This document shows positions 45,502-54,310 of a stretch of 54,310 bases of DNA, one piece after another. The stretch covers positions 1-54,310 of the forward strand of contig CAKZNV010000224.1 in NCBI GenBank assembly GCA_937132085.1, in the 5' to 3' direction. A program made the translations under genes and the position numbers. Under the pieces are notes generated by a model. The model was given only the letters and a program-made list of their open reading frames with translations. It ran no database searches and was not told the DNA's origin. This DNA comes from an uncultured Rubritalea sp. (lineage in GTDB: Bacteria; Verrucomicrobiota; Verrucomicrobiia; Verrucomicrobiales; Akkermansiaceae). Positions within the stretch are counted from its first letter, which is position 1, and each line of letters begins with the position of its first letter.

Positions 45502-46572
45502 ATGTCTCGATTAAAGCGCTCATCACTAACTGACAAGCTAGTGGATCAATTAGTTCACGACATTGAGGGAACTATATGGAGTGATTGCTTACCAGGCTAC
45601 CGCACCTTGATGCAGCGATATTCTGTTAGTCAGGTCACCTGCGTCAAAGCAATCGCTCAGCTAGAAAAGAAGGGCTACATCGCTCAAGCTATCCCAGGCA
45701 AGCCTCGGCGAATAACCTATGAAGCTTCAGCGAAAAGAGAACACGACGGATTACTCATTCTTCTGAATTCCATCTATACCTCCGTTGATGAAGAGGCCAC
45801 ATTATTTCAGCAAATCAAAGACTTTTGGTCCGACGTAAAAGGTCCTGTCTCTACTGTGCGTATAGATTTCAGTAGTAATTCAAATCCTCTCGCAGCCATC
45901 CGCTCGATGCTGGATAGACATGGATCTAGTGTCATCCTAGCGCACGTCCCCTCTCACAACTGGATTGACGCCTTCAAAGAACTCAACCTTCCCTATTATG
46001 TTTATGGAGGTGAGATGAAACACCTCCAAAATACTGGCTGTAGCGCCTACGACTTCAGAATGGGTTTAGAGAAAATGTTCACTCAGCTTAAGAAGCTCAA
46101 CCATACTCGTGTGATGTTTGCAAGCAACTCGGGCTGGGACAGAATGGCTAAAATAATCGTCGAGTATCATCAAAAGGTTTTTGGAGACACACTCACTATC
46201 GAAGAAAGTCGAGGGCTATGCCCAGTTCTTTCCGAAAACACACCAGAGGTCTGGCAATCCTACCTAAAAACTGAACTTCAGAAACAGCAGCCTACTGCCA
46301 TTATTGCAGATGGACTCTATCAGTTGATCTCTATCTATAATTTTTGTGCCAAATACCGCATCAACATCCCTAAAGACCTCAGTGTTGTCTGCGCCGATGA
46401 CGGAGAAACAATCAGATGGTTCACTCCCCTCCCCACACGAATATCCAGCCCAAATGCACAGCTAGCGAAATACTTCATTGAATGGGCCGACAGTAACTAT
46501 ACTAAAGTTGGTGCCAAATTAGTGCCTGTCACTTGGATTGAGGGAGACACTACTCGCGAGTATAGATCATAG
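45502..46572 (+). CDS. GntR-type winged-helix regulator with LacI-like sensor domain
   Basis: This 356-residue transcription factor has an N-terminal winged helix of the GntR kind (LTDKLVDQLVHDIEGTIWSD, LMQRYSVSQVTCVKAIAQLE, GYIAQAIPGKPRR). A periplasmic-binding-protein-like sensor follows (LLILLNSIYT, RVMFASNSGWDRMAKIIVE, PTAIIADGLYQLISIYNFC, DLSVVCADDGET). The hybrid layout is common in Verrucomicrobia and usually senses sugars (family knowledge; the ligand here is unknown). It is divergent from the PEP-CTERM protease, with leader copy 2 between, so it may control that gene. Confidence 0.85.
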   Translation: MSRLKRSSLTDKLVDQLVHDIEGTIWSDCLPGYRTLMQRYSVSQVTCVKAIAQLEKKGYIAQAIPGKPRRITYEASAKREHDGLLILLNSIYTSVDEEATLFQQIKDFWSDVKGPVSTVRIDFSSNSNPLAAIRSMLDRHGSSVILAHVPSHNWIDAFKELNLPYYVYGGEMKHLQNTGCSAYDFRMGLEKMFTQLKKLNHTRVMFASNSGWDRMAKIIVEYHQKVFGDTLTIEESRGLCPVLSENTPEVWQSYLKTELQKQQPTAIIADGLYQLISIYNFCAKYRINIPKDLSVVCADDGETIRWFTPLPTRISSPNAQLAKYFIEWADSNYTKVGAKLVPVTWIEGDTTREYRS

Positions 46573-46672
46573 CCGTATAGCAGATTACTAACATAAGACT
46601 TTTCTACTACGCCAAGTAATGCTAAGTCCCTGCAACTAAATTTTACGTAAACTACAGCAACCAACAACTATT

Positions 46673-48247
46673 ATGGCCGATAAAGAAAATACCGATCCGC
46701 AGAAAATGGAAAAAATCGTTTCTCTATGCAAAAGCAAGGGATTCATCATGCAGTCAGCAGACATCTATGGCGGACTCAATGGTTGCTGGGACTACGGCCC
46801 ACTCGGAACAGAACTCAAGCGTAACGTTAAAGAATACTGGTGGCGTAAAAACGTCCAAGAACGTGACGACATCCTCGGTATGGACGGATCTATCCTCACT
46901 CACAAAGAGGTTCTAACAGCTTCTGGTCACGTTGGTGGCTTCTCTGATCCTATGTGTAGCGACTTGCTGACTAAGCAACGCCTACGTGCTGACCAGATCG
47001 AACCACAAACTGGAACAGCTTATCACTACACTGGTGCTAAACACGAAGAGTCAGATTGGTCCACGGAGCGTGAATACTCTGTGCTCATCACAGATGCTAA
47101 TCAGGGCGAAAACAATGCTCGCAAGATTGCTAAGAATTTCTACGCAGGATTCCTCAATGACAAAACAATCCCAGCCAAGAAGCTATCCCTCATAGGTGAA
47201 TCTACTTCTGAGGAAACAGACACTGTTTCTTATAACCCAGAAAGTGGCTCACTACTCGGAGAGGCTCAAGACTTCAACCTCATGTTCCAGACTGAGATGG
47301 GTGCTACTGGTGGAGACCATGCTTACCTTCGACCTGAGACTGCTCAGACTATCTTCGTGCAATACAAGCACATCCTCGACACCTCACGAATCAAGCTACC
47401 ATTCGGTATCGCTCAGATTGGTAAGGCATTCAGAAACGAGATCAACCCACGTAACTTCACCTTCCGCTCACGTGAATTTGAACAAATGGAGATCGAGTAT
47501 TTCTGTCACCCAGACGATGGTCTTCGCCTCACTGAAGAGTGGCTTGAGAAACGCCTAGCGTTCTATGATGAAATCGGTGTCCCACGTGAAAAGATCCATG
47601 TTCTCGATGTTCCAGACGGTGAGCGTGCGCATTATTCCTCTAAAACTTACGACCTCGAGTATGAATTCCCATTCGGTATTCAGGAGCTCGAAGGTGTGGC
47701 ATATCGTGGAAACTACGATATCTCTAAGCATCAGGAACATTCTAAGAAGAACCTCGAATACATCGACACTGAAACTAAAGAACGCTTCGTCCCACACGTG
47801 GTCGAGCCTTCTGCAGGTTGTGACAGAACATGTCTAGCTGTGCTCTGCGAAGCATACGAAGTAGAAGACCTCACTAAAGAAGGTGGCAAGAAGGACGAGC
47901 GTGTAGTCATGCGCTTCAAGCCATCTATCGCTCCGATCAAGGCAGCGATCCTACCTCTTCTCAAAAATAAGCCAGAGCTAGTAGCGAAGGCGAAGGATGT
48001 GAAGAACCTCCTCCAGCCATTCATGAATGTCTTCTACGATGAAACTGCAGCTATCGGCCGCAGATACCGTCGTCAGGATGAAGTAGGAACTCCGTTCTGT
48101 ATCGCTATCGACTTCGAAACTCTCGGTGAAGAAGAAGGCAGCGAAGATCTCAAGGACACAGTAACGATCCGTCACCGTGACTCCATGGAGCAAGAGCGTA
48201 TCGCTATTAAGGACCTTCTCCCTTGGTTACTTGAGCGTATTCGCTAG
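46673..48247 (+). CDS. glyS: Glycyl-tRNA synthetase, homodimeric type
   Basis: This 524-residue class II synthetase attaches glycine to tRNA-Gly. The N-terminus MEKIVSLCKSKGFIMQSADIY and GCWDYGPLGTELKRN are those of the single-chain bacterial/eukaryotic type. Motif 2 lies around IGKAFRNEINPRNFTFRSRE. The later HVVEPSAGCDRTCLAVLC contains motif 3, followed by the anticodon-binding domain (APIKAAILPLLKNKPELV). The SixA-like gene starts directly after the stop. Confidence 0.96.
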   Translation: MADKENTDPQKMEKIVSLCKSKGFIMQSADIYGGLNGCWDYGPLGTELKRNVKEYWWRKNVQERDDILGMDGSILTHKEVLTASGHVGGFSDPMCSDLLTKQRLRADQIEPQTGTAYHYTGAKHEESDWSTEREYSVLITDANQGENNARKIAKNFYAGFLNDKTIPAKKLSLIGESTSEETDTVSYNPESGSLLGEAQDFNLMFQTEMGATGGDHAYLRPETAQTIFVQYKHILDTSRIKLPFGIAQIGKAFRNEINPRNFTFRSREFEQMEIEYFCHPDDGLRLTEEWLEKRLAFYDEIGVPREKIHVLDVPDGERAHYSSKTYDLEYEFPFGIQELEGVAYRGNYDISKHQEHSKKNLEYIDTETKERFVPHVVEPSAGCDRTCLAVLCEAYEVEDLTKEGGKKDERVVMRFKPSIAPIKAAILPLLKNKPELVAKAKDVKNLLQPFMNVFYDETAAIGRRYRRQDEVGTPFCIAIDFETLGEEEGSEDLKDTVTIRHRDSMEQERIAIKDLLPWLLERIR

Positions 48248-48787
48248 ATGGAACTGGAAACTGATAACTGTAAACTGGCAACTTCAAGCGCACGTCGCTT
48301 GATCCTCATGCGTCATGCTAAGTCTAGCTGGGGACAACCTGGCGTGGCTGATCATGATCGTCCACTCAACCATCGTGGCTCAGACTCTGCGCTGGCACTA
48401 GGTGACTGGCTTCGTGACAATAAGCTTCTACCAGACGAAGCACTCGTTTCCTCCGCTAGACGCACTCAAGAAACATTTGCAGGTCTGCGTTTAGAGGTAG
48501 ACTCCACGGTAAAACGTGAGCTCTATCACGCTTCTTCGGATCAGCTGTTAGACTCGCTTTCTGAAGCCACTGGTCAGTGTGTAATTATCGTTGCACACAA
48601 CCCTGGCATCGGTGATCTAGCCCTAAGACTAGCTAGACTAATGCGCCAACACCCAGAACACTCACGCTTCGCAGACTTCCCTACTGGCGCTACTTTCGTA
48701 GTAGAATGGAATTCTGAGTCATGGGCTGAAACTGACTGGAGCACAGGTGAAATTAAATCATTTGTAACTCCCAAAGACCTTATTTAA
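48248..48787 (+). CDS. SixA-like histidine phosphatase
   Basis: The protein has 179 residues if it starts at ATG 48248. The catalytic core reads ILMRHAKSSWG (phospho-accepting His of the RHA motif), SSARRTQET (second Arg) and IIVAHNPGIGDLAL (second His), the signature of SixA-type phosphohistidine phosphatases. The first 15 residues (ELETDNCKLATSSA) are a translation of the period-7 repeat at 48253-48287 and have no family counterpart. A TTG at 48299 would give the usual start directly before the RHA motif. Which start is used is unresolved. Confidence 0.85.
   Translation: MELETDNCKLATSSARRLILMRHAKSSWGQPGVADHDRPLNHRGSDSALALGDWLRDNKLLPDEALVSSARRTQETFAGLRLEVDSTVKRELYHASSDQLLDSLSEATGQCVIIVAHNPGIGDLALRLARLMRQHPEHSRFADFPTGATFVVEWNSESWAETDWSTGEIKSFVTPKDLI
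48253..48287 (+). repeat. Five ACTG-type words with exact 7-base period at a gene start
   Basis: ACTGGAA, ACTGATA, ACTGTAA, ACTGGCA and ACTTCAA follow each other without gaps, six bases after the glyS stop and inside the possible N-terminal codons of the SixA-like gene. Confidence 0.8.
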
Positions 48788-48796
48788 ATAGAATTC

Positions 48797-49981
48797 ATGA
48801 ACCCACTCATCTCACCAGCTGAAGCGACTAAGCATATTACTGACAGTCTCGTCACGACAGAGACTGAAGTGGTAAATCTCAACGATGCGCTAAACCGTGT
48901 CTTAGCGCAAGACATCGTAGCTGATCGAGATTCACCACCATTTGATAGAGTCATGATGGATGGCATCTGTATCAATACCTACAACCACATCCTAGGCTCA
49001 TGGAGATATAAAATCATCGGCACACAAGCTGCTGGCGAAAAGAAAATGCTGTTACCAAAAGGCGAATTCACCATCGAAGTCATGACTGGAGCACCCCTTC
49101 CTACTGATGCCAATTGTGTAATCCCAGTTGAACAGATCGACATCGTTGACGGCTACGCACTTCCACACGACGGCATCGATGCCGATGATTACCAATTCAT
49201 CCATCGCCAAGGCTCTGACTGTAAACAAGGTGAAATCATATTAGAAAAAGGAACTGTTCTAACAGCAAACGAACTAGCGATCCTAGCCAGCCTCGGAGCT
49301 ACTGAAATCAAAGTTTCCCGCTTACCTAAAATCCAGCTACTCACCACTGGTGACGAAGTCATCGCCCCTGAGGAGACACCGACTGACTACCAGATCCGCC
49401 GTAGCCATCCATCCGCTATCCGTGGACTGATCGATGCCAACAAGCTCGGTGAAATTTCAGATCAACATCTAACAGATGATCCTGAAGCTATCGAATCCGC
49501 AATCGCAACAGCTCTCGAATCCAACGACGTTCTCATTCTAACAGGTGGCATCTCGATGGGGAAATTTGATTGGGTAGCACCACTACTAAAGAAGCTCCTA
49601 GGTGAACCAGCCTTTCACGGAGTCTCACAGCGTCCAGGTAAACCATTCGCATTCTGGAAACCTACAGAGACCAGCCCAGTAGTCTTTGCCTTACCAGGTA
49701 ATCCAGTCTCGGTCATGGCAACAATGCACCGCTACGTTCTGCCTGCATTAAAGCAGATGCTAGGCCAACCACTCAAGACTCAGAAAGTATCGCTAGCTGA
49801 AGATTTCCAATGGAATACCCCTCTCACCGGCATTTTAGCCTATCGGCTTCAAGACGGAAAAGCCCTCATCTGTCCACCCAGTAACTCTGGAAACCATCTC
49901 GCACTGAAAGGCTCACAAGGCTTTGCGCAGATTTCTCCAAGCTCACTTCACAAGGCTGACAGCTTGGTAGAGATTTTTTAA
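48797..49981 (+). CDS. moeA: Molybdopterin molybdenumtransferase MoeA
   Basis: This 394-residue enzyme inserts molybdenum into adenylated molybdopterin. Family motifs are SPPFDRVMMDGI near residue 53, EVMTGAPLPTDAN, LLTTGDEVIAPEE, ILTGGISMGKFDWV, VSQRPGKPFAFW and FALPGNPVSVM. The usual MDG Asp is present. The start at 48797 follows the SixA-like stop by 9 bases. With fdhD and the MOSC protein it indicates an active Moco pathway. Confidence 0.94.
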   Translation: MNPLISPAEATKHITDSLVTTETEVVNLNDALNRVLAQDIVADRDSPPFDRVMMDGICINTYNHILGSWRYKIIGTQAAGEKKMLLPKGEFTIEVMTGAPLPTDANCVIPVEQIDIVDGYALPHDGIDADDYQFIHRQGSDCKQGEIILEKGTVLTANELAILASLGATEIKVSRLPKIQLLTTGDEVIAPEETPTDYQIRRSHPSAIRGLIDANKLGEISDQHLTDDPEAIESAIATALESNDVLILTGGISMGKFDWVAPLLKKLLGEPAFHGVSQRPGKPFAFWKPTETSPVVFALPGNPVSVMATMHRYVLPALKQMLGQPLKTQKVSLAEDFQWNTPLTGILAYRLQDGKALICPPSNSGNHLALKGSQGFAQISPSSLHKADSLVEIF

Positions 49982-50029
49982 TCATTCTTATCTAGCCCAG
50001 TATCCGAAAATAAGTTATAAAGCTGGTTA

Positions 50030-50323
50030 ATGGAAACTCAAGTCCACATACCTGAAGGTGAACCACCAGCTACAATACGAGAAGTGGTGAATGCTCTGAA
50101 ATCTCAAAAACTCAAAGCACATCACGACAAAGCGAGCTGGGGCGACTGGATCAACATCGATGATGCCAAAACAGTCATTTCCATAGAATCAAGCAATGGT
50201 CTAACCACCAGAGCTACCATCGAAGAAGCCGAAGGCGAAGATGGTATTTTGACATCATGCGTCGCTGCATTCCGTAAACTAGGCTGGCATGGAGAAGATG
50301 CCGATGGCCCCTACCAGCTATAG
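50030..50323 (+). CDS. Uncharacterised small protein
   Basis: This 97-residue acidic protein is predicted soluble and alpha/beta, opening METQVHIPEGEPPATIREVV and ending in DGPYQL. A central DWINIDDAKTVISIES stretch and GILTSCVAAFRKLGW look folded rather than random. I recognise no family. It lies 48 bases after moeA and 23 bases before the HI0933-type gene, all on one strand, so it may be cotranscribed. Confidence 0.65.
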   Translation: METQVHIPEGEPPATIREVVNALKSQKLKAHHDKASWGDWINIDDAKTVISIESSNGLTTRATIEEAEGEDGILTSCVAAFRKLGWHGEDADGPYQL

Positions 50324-50346
50324 ACTAGCTTCAATAAACAAAATTT

Positions 50347-51567
50347 ATGCATTACGACCTTATCGTTATCGGCGGCGGAGCCGCAGGCTTCTTCGGAGCC
50401 ATTACCTGCGCAGAGAACTCTAACAGCAAAGTTCTCATCCTTGAAAAATCATCTCAGTTACTCCAGAAAGTTCAAATTTCTGGCGGTGGCAGGTGCAATG
50501 TCACCCACGACTGCCTAGACCCAAGAGAACTAAGTAAGAGCTACCCACGAGGCGAAAAATCTCTCATGGGGCCCTTCAGCAGATTCAACGCAGCCGACAC
50601 CATAGAATGGTTCAACAGCCGAGGAGTAGAACTCAAGACTGAAGAAGACGGCAGAATGTTCCCAGTAACTGACAGCTCACAAACAATCGTCGACACTCTA
50701 ATCAAAGCTGCAGAAAATGCAGGCGTAGAGATTCGCACCTCAGAAGGCGTAGACTGGATTAACAAAAATGATGACCTCTTCACCATCATCACTGACCTAG
50801 ACAACACTCTAACAGCGAATAACGTCTTGCTAGCCACTGGAGGAACACGCCTAGCAGCTGGAGCCAAGCTAGCCTCTAGCCTCGGCCACCATCTTGAACC
50901 TCCAGTCCCCTCTCTGTTTACCTTTAAAATAAAAGACTCACGCATAGCCGACCTCCAAGGACTCTCAGTAGAGCCAACAGAAGTCACCATCCCCGGCACT
51001 AAACTCAGTAGCAGCGGCCCCCTCCTCATCACCCACTGGGGCATGAGCGGACCTGGCATTCTGAAAATCTCTGCTTGGGGAGCACGTGAGCTATCTGAGA
51101 AAGGCTACAACTTCCAGATCAGCGTCAACTGGATACCCAACGATGATCCTCATGCCATCCTGACCGACCTAAGAACAAGCGCAGGAAAACGCCAAGTCAA
51201 TACCTACAGTCCATTCCGCAGCATGCCGAAGCGCCTCTGGCACAGATTTCTCAAAGCCTCCAGCATCCCAGAAACCACTCTTTGGTCGCAGTTATCAAAA
51301 CAGCAAGCAGACAAACTCATCTACCAGCTCACCGAGTCAAAATTCCACGTAGATGGCAAAAGCCTCAACAAAGATGAATTCGTAACCTGTGGCGGAGTGC
51401 AGCTAAAGGAAATCAACCTCAAAACCATGGAAAGCAAGCTAGTTCCTGGAGTTTACTTTGCAGGAGAAGTCATGAACATCGACGGCATCACCGGCGGATT
51501 CAACTTCCAAAACGCCTGGACCAGCGGCCACCACGCAGGCATGAGCGTGGCTATGAAGGCTGAGTAG
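50347..51567 (+). CDS. HI0933/YhiN-type FAD-dependent oxidoreductase
   Basis: This 406-residue flavoprotein has the FAD Rossmann motif YDLIVIGGGAAGFFGAITC, followed by the family signature KVQISGGGRCNVTH. The second motif VLLATGGTRLAAGAKLASSL and the terminal GVYFAGEVMNIDGITGGFN with FQNAWTSGHHAG are those of the HI0933 group (YhiN in E. coli). The reaction of the group is unknown. The length is normal. Confidence 0.9.
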   Translation: MHYDLIVIGGGAAGFFGAITCAENSNSKVLILEKSSQLLQKVQISGGGRCNVTHDCLDPRELSKSYPRGEKSLMGPFSRFNAADTIEWFNSRGVELKTEEDGRMFPVTDSSQTIVDTLIKAAENAGVEIRTSEGVDWINKNDDLFTIITDLDNTLTANNVLLATGGTRLAAGAKLASSLGHHLEPPVPSLFTFKIKDSRIADLQGLSVEPTEVTIPGTKLSSSGPLLITHWGMSGPGILKISAWGARELSEKGYNFQISVNWIPNDDPHAILTDLRTSAGKRQVNTYSPFRSMPKRLWHRFLKASSIPETTLWSQLSKQQADKLIYQLTESKFHVDGKSLNKDEFVTCGGVQLKEINLKTMESKLVPGVYFAGEVMNIDGITGGFNFQNAWTSGHHAGMSVAMKAE

Positions 51568-51596
51568 GCGCTTCCCCAGCGTTTCATCGTCCACCA

Positions 51597-51625
51597 TAAG
51601 TCTTATAGGACCTATAGGACTTATC
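51597..51625. repeat. Near-palindrome of TATAGGAC words
   Basis: The word TATAGGAC recurs with a 9-base period, and the 29 bases read almost the same on the opposite strand (ATAAGTC at one end and GACTTAT at the other). It lies just past the HI0933-type gene, in front of the acnB terminator. Confidence 0.65.
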
Positions 51626-51635
51626 AAAAGGCCAA

Positions 51636-51671
51636 CAAAAAAAGTGCAACCCCACTACAGGATCGCACTTT
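51636..51671 (-). terminator. Intrinsic terminator of acnB
   Basis: On the minus strand AAAGTGC and GCACTTT form a 7-pair stem with a 17-base loop, followed by a run of T (TTTTTG). It lies 60 bases past the acnB stop. Between them (51692-51720) are period-7 words of the ATTGGTC family. Confidence 0.8.
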
Positions 51672-51730
51672 GAAATTTTAACTCGGTGGCCTATTGACCA
51701 TTGTCTAGTGACCAATGACAGCCGAAGGCT

Positions 51731-54310
51731 CTATGCACTTGTGCTTAGTTCCCCTAGTGGTGGAGCGAATGTAGTTAGGTTAATTCCCACAACAGCAGCT
51801 CTGTATTCCTCCATGGTAGGGATTCTACCTAGGATGGCAGAAAGCACGACTACTGGAGTCGAAGCAAGTAATGACTCACCCTTCTTACGATCTGAGTCAG
51901 CTACCACTCTGCCTTGGAACAGACGAGTAGATGTAGCCATCACAGTATCACCTTTAGCAGCCTTCTCCTGGTTACCCATGCAGAGGTTACAACCTGGACG
52001 CTCTAGATACATCATGTTCTGGTATTCTGTGCGTGGTGTGTTCTTAGGTGCAGCGTCATCAAACTCGAAGCCTGAATACTTCTGCAGCATATCCCAGTCG
52101 CCTTCCGCCTTAAGCTCATCAATGATGTTATAAGTAGGTGCAGCCACGATAAGTGGAGCCTTAAACTTAACTTCACCTTGCTGTTCCTCTAAGTTTCTCA
52201 GCATCTGTGAAACTATCTTGAAGTCGCCTTTGTGAACCATGCATGATCCTACAAAGCCAAGATCTACATGCTTCTCACCGCCATAGAATGAAATCTCTCT
52301 GATCGCATCGTGCGTGTAACGCTTAGACACATCATCGTTGTGAACATCTGGATCAGCGATCATTGGCTCAACAATCTTATCAAGATCTACTACGAACTCA
52401 GCGGCATACTTAGCATTGGCATCTGGCTTCAGCGCTGGATTCTTACCAGACTGAATATCAGCAATTCTGTTATTCGCTTTATCGATCAAGCCCTGAAGAA
52501 CCTGTGGCTCATTGTCCATGCCCTTATCGATCATGATCTGAATTCTGCCTTTAGCAATCTCCAGTGATTCGATGAGAGTAGCGTCCTCAGAAATACAGAT
52601 AGAAGCTTTCGCCTTCATTTCCGCAGTCCAGTCAGTGAATGTGAATGCCTGGTCAGCAGGGAGAGTTCCGATGTGAACCTCAATGATTCTGCTCTGGAAA
52701 ACGTTGTCGCCGAATTCATCGAGCATCTGTGACTGTGTAGCGTGAACTACATCACGGAAATCCATATGTGCCTTCATTTCACCTTTGAATGTTACTTTCA
52801 CAGATTCAGGCATCGGCATCGTTGCCTCACCAGTAGCGAGAGCTAGCGCAACAGTTCCTGAGTCAGCTCCGAAAGCCACACCCTTAGACATACGAGTATG
52901 AGAATCACCACCGATGATCACATCCCAGTCATCTACAGCGAGGTCGTTAAGCACTTTGTGGATCACGTCAGTCATCGCATGATACTTCCCCTTAGGGTCA
53001 CGTGCTGTAATCAGACCGAACTTGTGCATGAAGTTCATCAGTCTAGGAATGTTAGCTTGCGCCTTCTTATCCCAAACAGAAGCAGTGTGACAACCTGATT
53101 GGTATCCACCGTCTACGATTGGTGAAATGACAGTCGCTGCCATCGCTTCCAATTCCTGAGAGGTCATGAGTCCTGTCGTGTCCTGAGAACCGACGATATT
53201 CACCTCTACGCGAACATCAGATCCTGCATGGAGAACCTTGCCTTCAGGTGCTCCTACTGCGTTTCTGTTAAAGATTTTCTCTACTGCTGTGAGACCTTGT
53301 CCCTCGTGAGACACGATTTTAGCTGGAGCATAGACAGTTGGCATTTCTACACCGAGAGTCTTAGCTGCAAATGTCTGAAGTTTCTTACCGAAAACAATCG
53401 CATAAGAACCACCAGCTTTGATAAATTCTACTTTCTGAGGAGTCAGAGCAGAAGAAATATCAGCCAGTTCCTTATCTCCATTATAAAGTTTCTTCTTCTT
53501 AGTATTCACCGTGAGGACTGTGCCTGTATCAACAGAGTAAACCTGCTCTAGCACTGGCTCACCATCTTCATCTTCGACTACGTTGCCTGCTGCATCAGTC
53601 TTCTTCACCCAGTTTTTGAGATCTAGACCGATTCCGCCAGTCACATCCACAGTAGTAAGGAAAATCGGAGAAATTCCGTTGGTTCCAGCCACTACAGGAG
53701 AAATATTCACGAAAGGAACATACGCAGATCCTTGCTTACCAGCCCAGAGAGCCACGTTATTGATACCTGACATTCTTGATGAACCTACGCCCATCGTTCC
53801 CTTCTCAGCGATCAACATCACACGCTTGTCTGGATGAGCAGACTGGAGTGCAGAAATCTCGTTTTGAGCTTCCTTAGTGATAAAGCACTGACCATGAAGT
53901 TCTCTGTCTGAGCGAGAGTGTGCCTCACCACCTGGAGAAAGTAGGTCTGTTGAAATATCACCTTCACCAGCGATGTAAGTAACTAGTTCAATTTCTTCCT
54001 GAACGTCTGGAAGCTTAGTGAAAAACTCTGCCTTAGCGTAGCTTTCGAGAATGTCTTTAGCGATTGCATTTCCTGCCTTATAAGCTTTTTCAAGTTGCTC
54101 CATGTCTGCCTCATAAAGGAAGACCTGAGTCTTAAGAACCTCTGCTGCCTGAGTAGCGATAGACGCGTCATCACCAAGAGCGATGTCTAAGAGAACCTCC
54201 ATAGAAGCCCCACCCTTCATGTGAGAAAGTAGTTCAAAAGCAAAAGCTTGTGTGATCTCTTCAACAGCAGACTCACCAAGGATGATTTCCTTCAAAAACT
54301 GAGCCTTCTC
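51731..54310 (-). CDS. acnB: Aconitate hydratase B, 5' end outside the window
   Basis: AcnB interconverts citrate and isocitrate in the TCA cycle through a [4Fe-4S] cluster. The visible 859 codons run open to the window edge, and E. coli AcnB has extra N-terminal HEAT-like residues before this point, so about 50 residues are probably missing; the TTG at 54295 is not the true start. The cluster cysteines are in FVGSCMVHKGDF and PGCNLCMGNQ. GGDSHTRMSKGVAFGADSG and VGSQDTTGLM are further signatures. The swivel domain precedes the core, the order special to AcnB. Confidence 0.94.
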   Translation of the reverse strand, partial: EKAQFLKEIILGESAVEEITQAFAFELLSHMKGGASMEVLLDIALGDDASIATQAAEVLKTQVFLYEADMEQLEKAYKAGNAIAKDILESYAKAEFFTKLPDVQEEIELVTYIAGEGDISTDLLSPGGEAHSRSDRELHGQCFITKEAQNEISALQSAHPDKRVMLIAEKGTMGVGSSRMSGINNVALWAGKQGSAYVPFVNISPVVAGTNGISPIFLTTVDVTGGIGLDLKNWVKKTDAAGNVVEDEDGEPVLEQVYSVDTGTVLTVNTKKKKLYNGDKELADISSALTPQKVEFIKAGGSYAIVFGKKLQTFAAKTLGVEMPTVYAPAKIVSHEGQGLTAVEKIFNRNAVGAPEGKVLHAGSDVRVEVNIVGSQDTTGLMTSQELEAMAATVISPIVDGGYQSGCHTASVWDKKAQANIPRLMNFMHKFGLITARDPKGKYHAMTDVIHKVLNDLAVDDWDVIIGGDSHTRMSKGVAFGADSGTVALALATGEATMPMPESVKVTFKGEMKAHMDFRDVVHATQSQMLDEFGDNVFQSRIIEVHIGTLPADQAFTFTDWTAEMKAKASICISEDATLIESLEIAKGRIQIMIDKGMDNEPQVLQGLIDKANNRIADIQSGKNPALKPDANAKYAAEFVVDLDKIVEPMIADPDVHNDDVSKRYTHDAIREISFYGGEKHVDLGFVGSCMVHKGDFKIVSQMLRNLEEQQGEVKFKAPLIVAAPTYNIIDELKAEGDWDMLQKYSGFEFDDAAPKNTPRTEYQNMMYLERPGCNLCMGNQEKAAKGDTVMATSTRLFQGRVVADSDRKKGESLLASTPVVVLSAILGRIPTMEEYRAAVVGINLTTFAPPLGELSTSA

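Noticed and set aside
50541..51059. Minus-strand frame of 172 codons
   Set aside because: Lies wholly inside the HI0933-type gene and has no coherent protein features.

Overview
The window looks like chromosomal DNA of a Verrucomicrobiota bacterium, probably from a marine Rubritalea/Akkermansia-like lineage (inference; no rRNA gene is present to test it). The signs are two secreted proteins ending in PEP-CTERM sorting tails of the type VPEPSS...LLRRKR, an ECF sigma factor paired with a Ser/Thr kinase carrying a sulfatase-modifying-type (FGE) domain, a thioredoxin-like/SHD1 lipoprotein, a GntR-LacI hybrid regulator and an mcsA-mcsB-clpC operon without ctsR. Base composition is moderate and Shine-Dalgarno sites are mostly weak.

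Layout. 1-3117: a cut-off membrane-anchored protein, a 750-base repeat-rich spacer, then a HAD phosphatase and tsaD. 3118-7008: two class A penicillin-binding proteins in tandem; the first has a histone-like basic tail and the second a ruined transpeptidase site. 7015-9195: ribF, a UbiA-like membrane protein and a tiny His-rich lipoprotein. 9259-14372: FGE-type kinase, ECF sigma factor, rhomboid protease and a secreted von Willebrand A protein. 14661-21944: a membrane protein with an uncharacterised partner, an AsmA-like protein, a beta-hydroxyacid dehydrogenase, ygfZ, fdhD with a MOSC protein, and a DUF2007-like membrane protein. 22013-28811: clpC-mcsB-mcsA (arginine phosphorylation and proteolysis), a lipoprotein, beta-carbonic anhydrase and a MATE exporter. 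29339-34780: malate dehydrogenase, a DUF4190-like protein, lepA, two zinc-ribbon-family proteins that have lost cysteines, and an alpha/beta hydrolase. 34890-40381: a pair of HtrA-type proteins (one apparently active, one a CGGP variant), a VF530-like DNA-binding protein, a secreted zincin, a peroxiredoxin and the SHD1 lipoprotein. 40534-43542: a Na+/H+ antiporter-like protein, ribE and a broken fic gene. 43545-46572: a duplicated PEP-CTERM protease locus with one decayed copy, and a GntR-LacI regulator. 46673-54310: glyS, a SixA-like phosphatase, moeA, a small protein, a HI0933-type flavoprotein and a 5'-truncated acnB.

Functional links. fdhD, the MOSC protein and moeA all serve molybdenum-cofactor enzymes, although no molybdoenzyme is encoded here. 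mcsA-mcsB-clpC form a protein-arginine-phosphorylation degradation pathway. mdh and acnB belong to the TCA cycle; ribF and ribE to flavin supply. The two penicillin-binding proteins, the HtrA pair and the PEP-CTERM proteins act in the envelope.

Least explained are the spacers. Several are mosaics of short words repeated at a 7- or 9/10-base period, from several unrelated word families. The most system-like element is a leader of about 200 bases, present twice about 1.3 kb apart in front of a PEP-CTERM leishmanolysin-like gene and in front of a decayed second copy. It contains three potential stems, one with compensating differences between the copies.
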